NCBI GenBank assembly: GCA_021815935.1
Contig: JAKAZH010000082.1
Span: forward strand, 1-7,719
DNA length: 7,719 bases
Direction: 5' to 3'
Origin: Actinomycetes bacterium
Lineage (GTDB): Bacteria > Actinomycetota > Acidimicrobiia > Acidimicrobiales > Palsa-688
Both the position numbers and the translations under genes were made by a program. Shown in pieces: positions 1 to 6,939 of the stretch; positions within the stretch are counted from its first letter, which is position 1, and each line of letters starts with the position of its first letter. The notes beneath the pieces were generated by a model. The model worked only from the letters and a program-made list of their open reading frames with translations, was not told the DNA's origin and did no database searches.

Positions 1-2666
1 GCCGCTACGAACGGGATCGCCGCTGTTTGGATCGCGTCCACCTGCCCTCGCGACAACGGCAACGCGTCCGGCAATCCTCCGTGACTGGCGTATCCCTCGG
101 CGACGGCGCGAACGGCCCGGAGAATCTTCGCTTGGGCGTCGATGGCAAGCGCCGCCTCGTAGCCGAACAGATGCCCGACCATCGCTGACAGCACGAACCC
201 AACCGCCGGGTGCACCGAGGGCACTGTCACGACGTACGCCCCGATCGCCTCGAATCGACCCTGCTCGCCTTCGGAGGTTATGACGATGGGCAGGGCCTTG
301 TGGGCTTTGTAGATGGCAACTTCCTTGGCGACGTCGTCTGCGGTAGGACCTCGCAAACCCGATGCGCACACGATGATCATCGGCTCGCAGGAAAGGTCGA
401 TGTGCTTCTTGTCCTCGGTGTAGTCGGAGGAAATCGACCGGTAACACAGCTCCGACAGCTTGATTCGAATCTCCGCCGCGGCGACGCGGTCAGGTCCGCT
501 ACCGACGACAGCCCAGTAGCGGCGCGGCGGTGCCGCTTCGGACGCGATCACCGAGATCGCTTCCCGCTTGGCGAGAACCTCCTCCATCAGCGTCGGCAGG
601 TCGGCCAGCGCGGAAAGGATCGCCCCCAGATCATCGCGGCTCACCGACGCATGTGCGCCGCGCGTAGAGGCGAGGCCTGCGGCGATGAGCCAACCCGCGG
701 CGACCTGAGCGTAGAAAGCTTTTGTGGATGCCACGCTCATCTCGACGTCACGGCCGTCGGACGTGTAGAACACCCCATGCGCTTTCGTCGCCAGATCACT
801 GTTGCGGCGGTTGACGACCGCCAGGACGTGCGCCCCACGGTGGCGGACGAGGTCTACAGTCCGATTGGTGTCTGTCGTAGTGCCAGACTGGCTGATGGCA
901 ATGACAAGAGTGTCCGACATGTCGTCTTTGAGGGCGAAGCCTGACAGTTCGGCTGCCGGCAGCGCTTCGACAGTCAGCTCGGCGATGCAATGACGCAACG
1001 CCGCTGCCACAGCTTGACCAGCGACGGCAGCGGTACCTTGCCCGATTACCACCACGCGTTTGATGGTGCCGCTCGTAAACGCTTGTAGCATCGTCGGTGG
1101 CAGTGTTTCCGGCCCAAGCTCTACGGTGGGCACGCCATTTGCGTCGACACGAAGCTTCCCCCGAAGCGTCTTTCGAAACGACTCCGGCGATTCGGTCAGC
1201 TCTTTGAGCAGGAAGTGATCGTAGCCGCGCCGGTCCACGTCCCGGGTTGTTATCCCAGCGTGCGAAACAGCCGAATCGTCAAGCCCACTCGGGGAACCGC
1301 TGTAGAGGGATCGCCTTATCCCGCGAAGCGTCCCAGCCCCCGAGCGCTCTAGCGTCAGGATCTCGCCGCCGGTCTTGTCGCCGTCCATCCGGATGAACGT
1401 ATCGGTCTCCTCGACGAGGCCGTAGGGCTCGCTAGCGACAATGAACGCTCCATCGGCGAGGCCGACATAGAGCGACTGTCCAGAGCCGGCGAGAGCTAGA
1501 TGGAGTTCGTCGGGGCGGCGCGCCGCGTTTGCAGCGACGGCGAGCGACCCGTCGAGGCGGGTAACGGTCGCTGCGAACGCGTCCCCAACCGACGAAGCGG
1601 CCTGCATACTGCGGGACATGAGGACGGGTATGACCTTGGCATCTGTCGTGACCTCACGTGGGAGGGCCATCTCCTCTGTCCAGGTGAGGTCGAGGTAATT
1701 GTCCACGTCGCCGTTCACTGCGACGGCGACATAGGGCATCCCCGAGGTACCAACCTCCTCGGAGTTCACTGGGTGCGCGTTTGCTTCCGAAATAATCCCG
1801 ACGCTGGCCCAGCGAGTGTGGGCCACTACGGTCACTCTTGAGTCCGGGTCCTCCAGCGCCCTCGACAGCAGTTCGTCCGAGGCGATAGCTTCGCTCAGCC
1901 GGCGTACGTTGTCGCCGAGCTCGCCGATCTCGGCTGCGGCCTTGTAGACAAAGCATGCGACGTCGTCGGCATCGCCGACTAGCCGTACCGAGCCCGAGAC
2001 GAACGACAGGTCGCTCGATCGGGCGGCAAGAAGCTCCCGACATCCGCCGATGCCCCCGAGAGACGGACCAGCGACCATCACGTGGATTCCGGCCGAGTCC
2101 CTCCCGCGCACCTCCAGGCGATCGATCGACGCAAGCGCGACCCCGATCGCCCACCAGCCGTCGAAGTTTGCAACCACATCAGGGCTTCGGCCACCGAGGA
2201 GAGCGGTGACTCTCGCTGCCATACCGACACGGTCCCTCGAAATCGCCCATGCCGTATCTCGGGCTCCTGCAAGCAGCGCCTCCAACTGCTCCCTGACTTT
2301 GGCGTCTGCACTCACCAAGAAAGGGCCCAGGTCCGAGTTGAGCGACTCGAACTTGTGGTCGAGCATCTCCGCGAGCGCAGCCAGGCGATTGGCTGCGCCA
2401 AGGTCGCTAACAAGGGATCTCAAAGCGGCCGGCCCGCGAAGCTCGGAGTCGACCGTAAGCATCTCTGACGCCGCTGCAGCGATCCCGTCGAGCGTCGAGC
2501 GCAAAGCCGAAGCATCGGCGACGGCCTCCGAGTCGAGCGCCCCGCCTTCGAAGGTTGGGAGAGCGCCGACTGTAGCCAAGGCGTCGACGAGGCGCTGTCC
2601 GATCGCTGCAAGATCAGGCACCGGACGCTTGGACGCCTGAGCGAGTACTGCGACTATGCCGCACAT
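1..2666 (-). CDS. glmS: Enlarged glutamine-fructose-6-phosphate aminotransferase (isomerizing), GlmS-like, 3' end off the window
   Basis: This enzyme makes glucosamine-6-phosphate from fructose-6-phosphate and glutamine, the first step to UDP-GlcNAc, in the cytoplasm. The frame is open from the ATG at 2666 to base 1 (888 codons, no stop). It starts MCGIVAVLAQ, placing the N-terminal nucleophile Cys2. Glutaminase motifs follow: RGRDSAG at 187-193, HTRWAS at 283-288, NG at 318-319 and TDAK around Asp342. The isomerase half has the SIS loop GQGT at 542-545, SQSGTTTDT at 592-600 and VASTKAF at 645-651. It also has Glu732, Lys736, Glu739 and His755, which match E. coli Glu481, Lys485, Glu488 and His504 in spacing (E. 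coli numbering recalled). E. coli GlmS is 609 residues; this one is far longer. Relative to it there are about 160 extra residues between Cys2 and RGRDSAG, about 50 before HTRWAS, about 33 more before SQSG, and a C-terminal extension past the usual end. The start is fixed because Cys must follow Met. Assignment to the GlmS family is firm; a shift in substrate among aminosugar synthases is possible. Confidence 0.88.
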   Translation of the reverse strand, partial: MCGIVAVLAQASKRPVPDLAAIGQRLVDALATVGALPTFEGGALDSEAVADASALRSTLDGIAAAASEMLTVDSELRGPAALRSLVSDLGAANRLAALAEMLDHKFESLNSDLGPFLVSADAKVREQLEALLAGARDTAWAISRDRVGMAARVTALLGGRSPDVVANFDGWWAIGVALASIDRLEVRGRDSAGIHVMVAGPSLGGIGGCRELLAARSSDLSFVSGSVRLVGDADDVACFVYKAAAEIGELGDNVRRLSEAIASDELLSRALEDPDSRVTVVAHTRWASVGIISEANAHPVNSEEVGTSGMPYVAVAVNGDVDNYLDLTWTEEMALPREVTTDAKVIPVLMSRSMQAASSVGDAFAATVTRLDGSLAVAANAARRPDELHLALAGSGQSLYVGLADGAFIVASEPYGLVEETDTFIRMDGDKTGGEILTLERSGAGTLRGIRRSLYSGSPSGLDDSAVSHAGITTRDVDRRGYDHFLLKELTESPESFRKTLRGKLRVDANGVPTVELGPETLPPTMLQAFTSGTIKRVVVIGQGTAAVAGQAVAAALRHCIAELTVEALPAAELSGFALKDDMSDTLVIAISQSGTTTDTNRTVDLVRHRGAHVLAVVNRRNSDLATKAHGVFYTSDGRDVEMSVASTKAFYAQVAAGWLIAAGLASTRGAHASVSRDDLGAILSALADLPTLMEEVLAKREAISVIASEAAPPRRYWAVVGSGPDRVAAAEIRIKLSELCYRSISSDYTEDKKHIDLSCEPMIIVCASGLRGPTADDVAKEVAIYKAHKALPIVITSEGEQGRFEAIGAYVVTVPSVHPAVGFVLSAMVGHLFGYEAALAIDAQAKILRAVRAVAEGYASHGGLPDALPLSRGQVDAIQTAAIPFVA

Positions 2667-2673
2667 GCCGCTA

Positions 2674-2679
2674 AATCTA
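2674..2679 (-). promoter_or_regulatory. Candidate -10 element for leaderless glmS transcript
   Basis: On the minus strand the hexamer TAGATT (a TANNNT -10 type) ends exactly 7 bases before the ATG at 2666. The A of the start codon would then be the first transcribed base. No Shine-Dalgarno sequence precedes the ATG, which agrees with a leaderless message of the kind common in actinobacteria. No convincing -35 hexamer is seen at 17-18 bp. Inference from spacing only. Confidence 0.35.
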
Positions 2680-2690
2680 CTTGGGTATCA

Positions 2691-2704
2691 GAACCATCCG
2701 GTTC
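2691..2704. promoter_or_regulatory. Small dyad GAACC-atcc-GGTTC, candidate operator
   Basis: Perfect 5-bp arms around a 4-bp spacer lie about 25 bp upstream of the glmS start, where the -35 region of glmS would be, in the spacer shared with the TetR-family gene. TetR regulators usually bind dyads in their own divergent promoter region. The arms are short, so chance is possible. Confidence 0.25.
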
Positions 2705-2716
2705 GTCACCCTCCAC

Positions 2717-2726
2717 GCAAATTTGC
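2717..2726. promoter_or_regulatory. 10-bp perfect palindrome GCAAATTTGC, candidate operator
   Basis: A perfect AT-centred palindrome in an otherwise GC-rich window lies midway in the glmS/tetR spacer. Its centre is 24 bp from the centre of the neighbouring GAACC/GGTTC dyad. It is a plausible regulator site, but no family-specific consensus is recognised. Confidence 0.25.
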
Positions 2727-2859
2727 CCGCAGAGAATTTTTGCGCACTATGCAGCTTCTGTCGGTACCCTGATGTCACCATGAGCCGACCGATCAGATGA
2801 GCGTCGCACTGCAGATCGCCGACACGTCGGGGGCCAGCGCCGCAGACCGACCGGATTCC

Positions 2860-2866
2860 GAGGAGG
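2860..2866 (+). promoter_or_regulatory. Ribosome binding site deciding the tetR start
   Basis: GAGGAGG stands directly before ATG 2869; its first GAGG leaves a 5-base spacer. The upstream in-frame ATG at 2797 has no purine-rich site, so this element favours the shorter protein. Confidence 0.55.
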
Positions 2867-2868
2867 CG

Positions 2869-3540
2869 ATGTCACATCGCGCTCGGAAGAAGCTCGCTAC
2901 TCGAAACGCGATACACGAGGCCGCCTTCGATCTCGCCATGACAGTCGGCTTGGCGCATACGACCGTCGAGCGGATCTCCGAACGAGCGGGGATAGCCCCG
3001 CGCACCTTCTGGGGATACTTCTCCTCCAAGGAGGACGCGATTATCAACCGTGACCCGGACGGCCCGTCGAAGCTCTCCGCAGCCTTTCTTCTCCGGCCGG
3101 GCGACGAGGAACCGCTCACGTCACTTCAGGTGATCCTCGACGATTACCTTGCGGCGAAGATGGCCGACCCGGAGAGGTTTATTCTTCGCCAGAGGCTGTT
3201 TCGGGAGGATCCTGCGCTTCTCGGCGCTGTCGCGGCAGCTCGCGACGAGATGGAGCGCTCCCTTGTCTTCGCGGTAGCCGAGCGCCTCGGCGTGGACCCT
3301 GCCGTGGATCTCCGCCCCGGCGTGTTCGTTGCTTCCGCTTGGGGCGCGTGCCGGGTTGCCCAGCAGCGCTGGGTTGACTCGTCCGGGCAGGAGGACCTGA
3401 GAACCCTCACCGCCGACGCCTTCCGCACCCTCGCCGACGGCGTGGTCCAGCTGACGCTCGAGACGACTGTTGGCACAACCAAGAAAGCACACAAAAGCAA
3501 TATGACGAAGATAGACGAGGCCGACAGGAGGCAGTCGTGA
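2869..3540 (+). CDS. TetR-family transcriptional regulator
   Basis: A one-component repressor-type DNA-binding protein of 224 residues from ATG 2869. After a basic N-terminus (MSHRARKKLATR) comes the TetR N-terminal three-helix domain. Its helix-turn-helix runs about residues 31-51: TTVERISERAGIAPRTFWGYF, ending in the typical FxSKEDAI. The rest is a helical ligand-binding/dimerisation domain (motifs such as RQRLFREDPALLGAV and FRTLADGVVQLT) loosely like the C-terminal domain of MftR-type TetR proteins. The last 25 residues are a polar tail rich in Lys, Thr and Asp. An in-frame ATG at 2797 would add 24 Ser/Ala/Asp-rich residues unlike the family, and it lacks a ribosome binding site. The stop overlaps the GTG of the MFS gene (GTGA at 3537-3540), so the two are translationally coupled, and the regulator most likely controls the pump. 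The ligand cannot be read from the sequence. Confidence 0.88.
   Translation: MSHRARKKLATRNAIHEAAFDLAMTVGLAHTTVERISERAGIAPRTFWGYFSSKEDAIINRDPDGPSKLSAAFLLRPGDEEPLTSLQVILDDYLAAKMADPERFILRQRLFREDPALLGAVAAARDEMERSLVFAVAERLGVDPAVDLRPGVFVASAWGACRVAQQRWVDSSGQEDLRTLTADAFRTLADGVVQLTLETTVGTTKKAHKSNMTKIDEADRRQS
3526..3531 (+). promoter_or_regulatory. Strong ribosome binding site for the MFS transporter
   Basis: A perfect AGGAGG with a 5-base spacer (cagtc) precedes GTG 3537. It lies inside the last codons of the tetR-family gene and supports the GTG start and coupled translation. Confidence 0.75.
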
Positions 3541-5108
3541 GTAGGGTCGAGAGCCGCACCGATTCGACGACCGTCGCAAATCAAGGAGGCGCCACCAGCG
3601 GTTCCGTATCCCCAGCGCCGGCAGGTGCAGGACCTGTTGCCGGCAGTTACAACCATCGGCAGATCCTTCTCATCATGTCCGGCCTCGCCATGGGGCTCCT
3701 TCTAGCCTCATTGGACCAGACCATCGTATCGACGGCGCTGACTGTGATCAGCGAGCACTTCCACCGAGTGGACCTCTACAGCTGGGTGGTTACCGCGTAC
3801 CTTCTGACTTCCACTGCGAGCACCCCGCTATACGGAAAGATCAGCGACCAGTTCGGCCGGAAGCGTATCTTCCAGCTGTCGATCGTGATCTTCCTGATAG
3901 GAAGCGCCCTCTCAGGTCTCTCGCAATCGATGTACCAGCTCATTGCGTTTCGCGCGTTGCAAGGCCTCGGAGCGGGCGGACTGATGACGCTCGCTTTCGC
4001 GATCATCGGCGATGTCATCCCGCCAAGGGAGAGGGGTCGCTACCAGGGATACTTCGGTGCTGTATTCGGGGTGTCGAGCGTGGCAGGACCGCTGCTGGGA
4101 GGCTTCCTCGTCGACCAGGCATCGTGGCGGTGGGTGTTCTATGTCAACCTGCCGATCGGCATCGTCGGGCTCGTCGTCATCAACCGGGTGCTGAAACTCG
4201 ATCACAAGCCGCGCTCGTCCAAGGTGGACGTCGCCGGGTCACTGCTCATCGTGTCGGGGATCTCGATGCTTCTCATCGGCGTCCAGATCGCGGGGACTGC
4301 TGCGGCTATCACCGCGACTGCCTGGGCGTACGCGTTGCCGGGACTGGCCCTCATTGGGGCGTTCGTGTGGTGGGAGCGTAGGGCCGCCGAGCCGATCATC
4401 CCGCTACGGCTGTTCCGCAACTCCGTCTTCGCGGTGTCGAACACTCTCGCTTTCATAACCGGTACGACCATGTTCGGGGCGCTGATCTTCCTTCCGCTAT
4501 ACCTGCAGTCGGTTCGCGGTGTCAGCCCGACGATCTCGGGCCTTCGCCTGCTGCCGCTGCTCGCGGGAATGCTCATGACGTCGATCAGCTCGGGGCGCCT
4601 GGTTAGCAAATGGGGCCGCTACAAGCATTTCGTGATCGCCGGGACGCTCCTGCTCACCGTCGGAGTGGCGACCATGACCCAGATAACCGCCACGACTTCG
4701 TCATGGCCCCTCGCCGGGATGCTCTTCTTGGTCGGGCTCGGTCTCGGGTTGTTCATGCAGATCCTCGTCGTCGCGGTCCAAAACGCCGTCCCGGCTTCCG
4801 ACATGGGCGTGGGCACTGCCTCGGTGACCTTTTTCCGGACGTTGGGAGGCGCCGTCGGATCAGCCGTCCTCGGTGCCGTGCTCATCTTGAACGAAACCTC
4901 CAGCCTCCCTCGCTACCAGCGGATATACGGCGCCCATTCGCCCGCCGCAGTGCACCATGCGTTCACCTTCGGCATGGATCGGGCGTTCTTGTACGCGCTG
5001 CCGGTTGCCGCCGTCTCGTTTCTCCTCTCGTTCATGCTGCGCGAGGTGAAACTTCGGTCAGGTTCGGACCTGACCAGGGAGGCGCCGACCGTAGAAGCGA
5101 TCGGCTAG
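3537..5108 (+). CDS. MFS multidrug efflux transporter, DHA2 (EmrB/QacA) type, 14 membrane segments
   Basis: A 523-residue inner-membrane proton/drug antiporter of the DHA2 family. A soluble Ser/Gly/Pro-rich tail (about 1-40) precedes the first helix. Family motifs are clear: motif D1 LDQTIVSTALTVI at 59-71 with membrane-embedded Asp60; motif A GKISDQFGRKR at 100-110 in the loop between helices 2 and 3; the RALQGLGAGG stretch at 139-148; and antiporter motif C GVSSVAGPLLGG at 178-189. Length and helix distribution fit 14 rather than 12 segments. The GTG start is set by a perfect AGGAGG five bases upstream and overlaps the regulator stop by four bases. The protein ends in a short charged cytoplasmic tail. 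Such pumps export cationic drugs, dyes or antibiotics, but the substrate here is unknown. Expression is presumably controlled by the coupled TetR protein. It is convergent with glmM, with a 68-bp gap. Confidence 0.93.
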   Translation: MSRVESRTDSTTVANQGGATSGSVSPAPAGAGPVAGSYNHRQILLIMSGLAMGLLLASLDQTIVSTALTVISEHFHRVDLYSWVVTAYLLTSTASTPLYGKISDQFGRKRIFQLSIVIFLIGSALSGLSQSMYQLIAFRALQGLGAGGLMTLAFAIIGDVIPPRERGRYQGYFGAVFGVSSVAGPLLGGFLVDQASWRWVFYVNLPIGIVGLVVINRVLKLDHKPRSSKVDVAGSLLIVSGISMLLIGVQIAGTAAAITATAWAYALPGLALIGAFVWWERRAAEPIIPLRLFRNSVFAVSNTLAFITGTTMFGALIFLPLYLQSVRGVSPTISGLRLLPLLAGMLMTSISSGRLVSKWGRYKHFVIAGTLLLTVGVATMTQITATTSSWPLAGMLFLVGLGLGLFMQILVVAVQNAVPASDMGVGTASVTFFRTLGGAVGSAVLGAVLILNETSSLPRYQRIYGAHSPAAVHHAFTFGMDRAFLYALPVAAVSFLLSFMLREVKLRSGSDLTREAPTVEAIG

Positions 5109-5140
5109 GCGGGGACGGCACTGGGCGGGGACGGCACTGG
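5109..5140. repeat. 16-bp perfect tandem duplication
   Basis: The unit GCGGGGACGGCACTGG occurs twice in a row (5109-5124 and 5125-5140), with GCGG of a third copy following. It begins directly after the MFS stop codon, in the convergent spacer before the glmM stop. It is likely a recent slippage duplication. The CTGGGC it ends in can pair with GCCCAG at 5167-5172, but no U-tract follows. Confidence 0.85.
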
Positions 5141-5176
5141 GCGGCGGCCTTGGACCGTGTCGAACTGCCCAGGCTG

Positions 5177-6517
5177 TCAGCGGTCGCTCAGAACCCGCGA
5201 GACCGCCCCGGCCAGGCGTTCGGCCGCCGCCGACGCCTCCGCCTCGTCGGCAGCCTCGACCATCACCCTTACGAGCTGCTCTGTTCCGCTGGCCCGAAGC
5301 ACAACCCGCCCCGAATCGCCGAGGTTCTCTTCGACCAAGGCAACCTCGTCCCAGATTGCGGCTGCTGCGTCCAGCTCGTCTCGGCGCGCCACCGGCACAT
5401 TCAGCGCCACCTGCGGGTAGCTGCGCATACAACTTTCGCCAAGCTCGGCGAGGGGACGCCCGGAGCGCACAACCAGGTCAGCCAGGAGCAGGCCGGTAAG
5501 GACCCCGTCACCCGTCGTGGCGAGTCCCGGGAAGACGATGTGACCGGACTGCTCCCCTCCGAGCGACCAGCCCCGGCTTTCGAGCGCTTCGAGGATATTC
5601 CGGTCCCCCACCTTGGTCGTGACGACCTCGATGCCTGCGTCCGCCATCGCCTTGTGCAATCCAAGGTTGCTCATCACCGTGACCGCGATCCCGCTCCCCT
5701 GGAGATGTCCTGTCGCCATCAGGTCTGTCGCGAACAGGGCAAGCAACCGGTCCCCATCCACGACCCGGCCGGCGTCGTCTACGGCGACCACGCGGTCAGC
5801 ATCCCCGTCGAATGCCAACCCGAGGTTCGCCCCTGCTCGTAGCACGCAAGTCGCCAAGGCGCTGGGATCGGACGAGCCGCAACCCGAGTTGATGTTGGTG
5901 CCGTCCGGGAGCGCACCGACGATGTCCGCAACGTCGGCTCCGGCGCGCTCGAACGCCTCCCTGGCAGTGGCGACCGCGGCCCCGTTCGCGGTGTCGAGGA
6001 CAACCTTGATTCCCGACAGGCTCCTGCCTTCGAGGGCGTCGATCAGCTTGTTCAGGTAACGGGCGAGCGCATCGGGGTCGGCGCCGACCCGGCCCAACCT
6101 GTCACCGTAGAGGTAGGTTGCCTCGCCTGACGCCATGTCAGCCTCGATCGCCGCCTCCTGGTCGTCTCGAAGCTTCGTGCCGCCGGCAGCGAACAGCTTG
6201 ATACCGTTGTCCGGGTACGGGTTGTGCGAAGCGGACACCACGGCTCCAGGGCATCCGCCGCCCGCCGCCATGCTGGCGACGACAGGGGTCGGCACGACGC
6301 CGAGATCCACGACGTCGATCCCCTCAGCTGCCGCTCCGGACGCGAACGCTGCGGCCAGCATCGTCCCGGACCAACGTGTGTCTCGTCCGAGGACGATGCG
6401 GCCGGCGGGTGCACCAAGAATGCGGGCGGCGCTCCGTCCCAGTCTCTGGGCCAGCTCCGGGGTTATCAGGTCGCCGGCACGGCCGCGCAGGCCGTCGGTT
6501 CCGAAGCGCGCTTTCAC
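5177..6517 (-). CDS. glmM: Phosphoglucosamine mutase
   Basis: This enzyme converts glucosamine-6-phosphate to glucosamine-1-phosphate in the cytoplasm, the step after GlmS on the way to UDP-GlcNAc and peptidoglycan. At 446 residues it has the usual family length. The alpha-D-phosphohexomutase signature sites appear in order: N-terminal FGTDGLRG at 5-12; the phosphoserine loop SASHNP at 95-100 with catalytic Ser97; metal-binding DGDADR at 237-242; sugar-binding GGEQSGH at 320-326; and the phosphate-binding loop RASGTEQLVRVMVE at 408-421. That last loop normally reads RPSGTEPxxRVMxE, so two prolines are replaced here, by Ala409 and Gln414; the phosphate contacts Arg408, Ser410, Gly411 and Thr412 remain. 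The start is GTG, since VKARFGTDG aligns with family N-termini. It lies 22 bp after the rpsI stop with no strong ribosome binding site, consistent with readthrough from the rplM-rpsI operon. Confidence 0.96.
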   Translation of the reverse strand: MKARFGTDGLRGRAGDLITPELAQRLGRSAARILGAPAGRIVLGRDTRWSGTMLAAAFASGAAAEGIDVVDLGVVPTPVVASMAAGGGCPGAVVSASHNPYPDNGIKLFAAGGTKLRDDQEAAIEADMASGEATYLYGDRLGRVGADPDALARYLNKLIDALEGRSLSGIKVVLDTANGAAVATAREAFERAGADVADIVGALPDGTNINSGCGSSDPSALATCVLRAGANLGLAFDGDADRVVAVDDAGRVVDGDRLLALFATDLMATGHLQGSGIAVTVMSNLGLHKAMADAGIEVVTTKVGDRNILEALESRGWSLGGEQSGHIVFPGLATTGDGVLTGLLLADLVVRSGRPLAELGESCMRSYPQVALNVPVARRDELDAAAAIWDEVALVEENLGDSGRVVLRASGTEQLVRVMVEAADEAEASAAAERLAGAVSRVLSDR

Positions 6518-6539
6518 ACTTGAGCGCTGCCGCTGTGGA

Positions 6540-6932
6540 TCAGCGCTTGGAGTACTGGGGCGCCTTGCGGGCCTTCTTCAGCCCGTACTTCTTGGACTCT
6601 TTCTCCCTCGCGTCGCGAGTGAGAAAGCCGGCTTTCTTCAGGACGGACCGCAGTTCGGGGTCGAGCTCGACGAGCGCCCGGGCAATCGCAAGACGCATTG
6701 CCCCCGCCTGGCCCGACACACCTCCGCCGACGAGGGTGGTGTCGACGTCGTAGGACTCGGCTTTCTCGACGAGGCGGAGGGGCTCGGTAACAATCATGCG
6801 GTGAGTAGCCGAGGGGAAGTAGTCCACGACAGGGCGCTTGTTGATGGTCACAGACCCCTGGCCGGGGCGAAGGCGCACACGCGCGACCGCCTGCTTGCGG
6901 CGACCGGTTGACTGTACGAGCGGCTTGGTCAA
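6540..6932 (-). CDS. rpsI: 30S ribosomal protein S9
   Basis: A small-subunit protein at the head of the 30S; its C-terminal tail reaches the P-site tRNA. The family signature is present at 69-87 ([19 protein letters not shown]), as is the basic C-terminus ending YSKR, whose final Arg contacts the anticodon loop. I choose TTG at 6932. It gives 130 residues, the length of E. coli S9, with an N-terminus [13 protein letters not shown] typical of high-GC Gram-positives, and begins 7 bases after the rplM stop. An in-frame ATG at 7004 would add 24 unrelated residues and overlap rplM by 65 bases. A GAGGAG lies 12 bases before the TTG, rather far. Identity is certain; the start is likely but not proven. 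Confidence 0.95.
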   Translation of the reverse strand: MTKPLVQSTGRRKQAVARVRLRPGQGSVTINKRPVVDYFPSATHRMIVTEPLRLVEKAESYDVDTTLVGGGVSGQAGAMRLAIARALVELDPELRSVLKKAGFLTRDAREKESKKYGLKKARKAPQYSKR

Positions 6933-6939
6933 GTGGGGC

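Noticed and set aside
210..944. Plus-strand open frame of 244 codons
   Set aside because: It lies antisense to the clearly conserved SIS domains of the GlmS-like gene; Arg/Asp-rich with no recognisable motif, typical of a shadow frame in high-GC DNA.
2050..2640. Plus-strand open frame of 196 codons
   Set aside because: Antisense to the N-terminal insertion of the GlmS-like protein. The minus-strand reading continues in frame from MCGIV to RGRDSAG, so the plus reading is a Ser/Ala/Pro-rich shadow.
2667..2868. glmS ribozyme or other riboswitch upstream of glmS
   Set aside because: The likely transcript start is at or next to the ATG, and no recognisable ribozyme core is seen in the short upstream region.
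3121..3656. Minus-strand open frames opposite the TetR-family gene
   Set aside because: No motif, and the plus strand carries a clear TetR fold with coupled downstream start.
5137..5172. Possible bidirectional terminator between the MFS gene and glmM
   Set aside because: CTGGGC and GCCCAG can pair over a 24-base loop, but the stem is short and no U-run follows on either strand.
4610..5842. Plus-strand open frame of 410 codons spanning the MFS end and glmM
   Set aside because: It crosses two well-supported genes in wrong frames, is very Arg/His/Pro-rich and has no domain.
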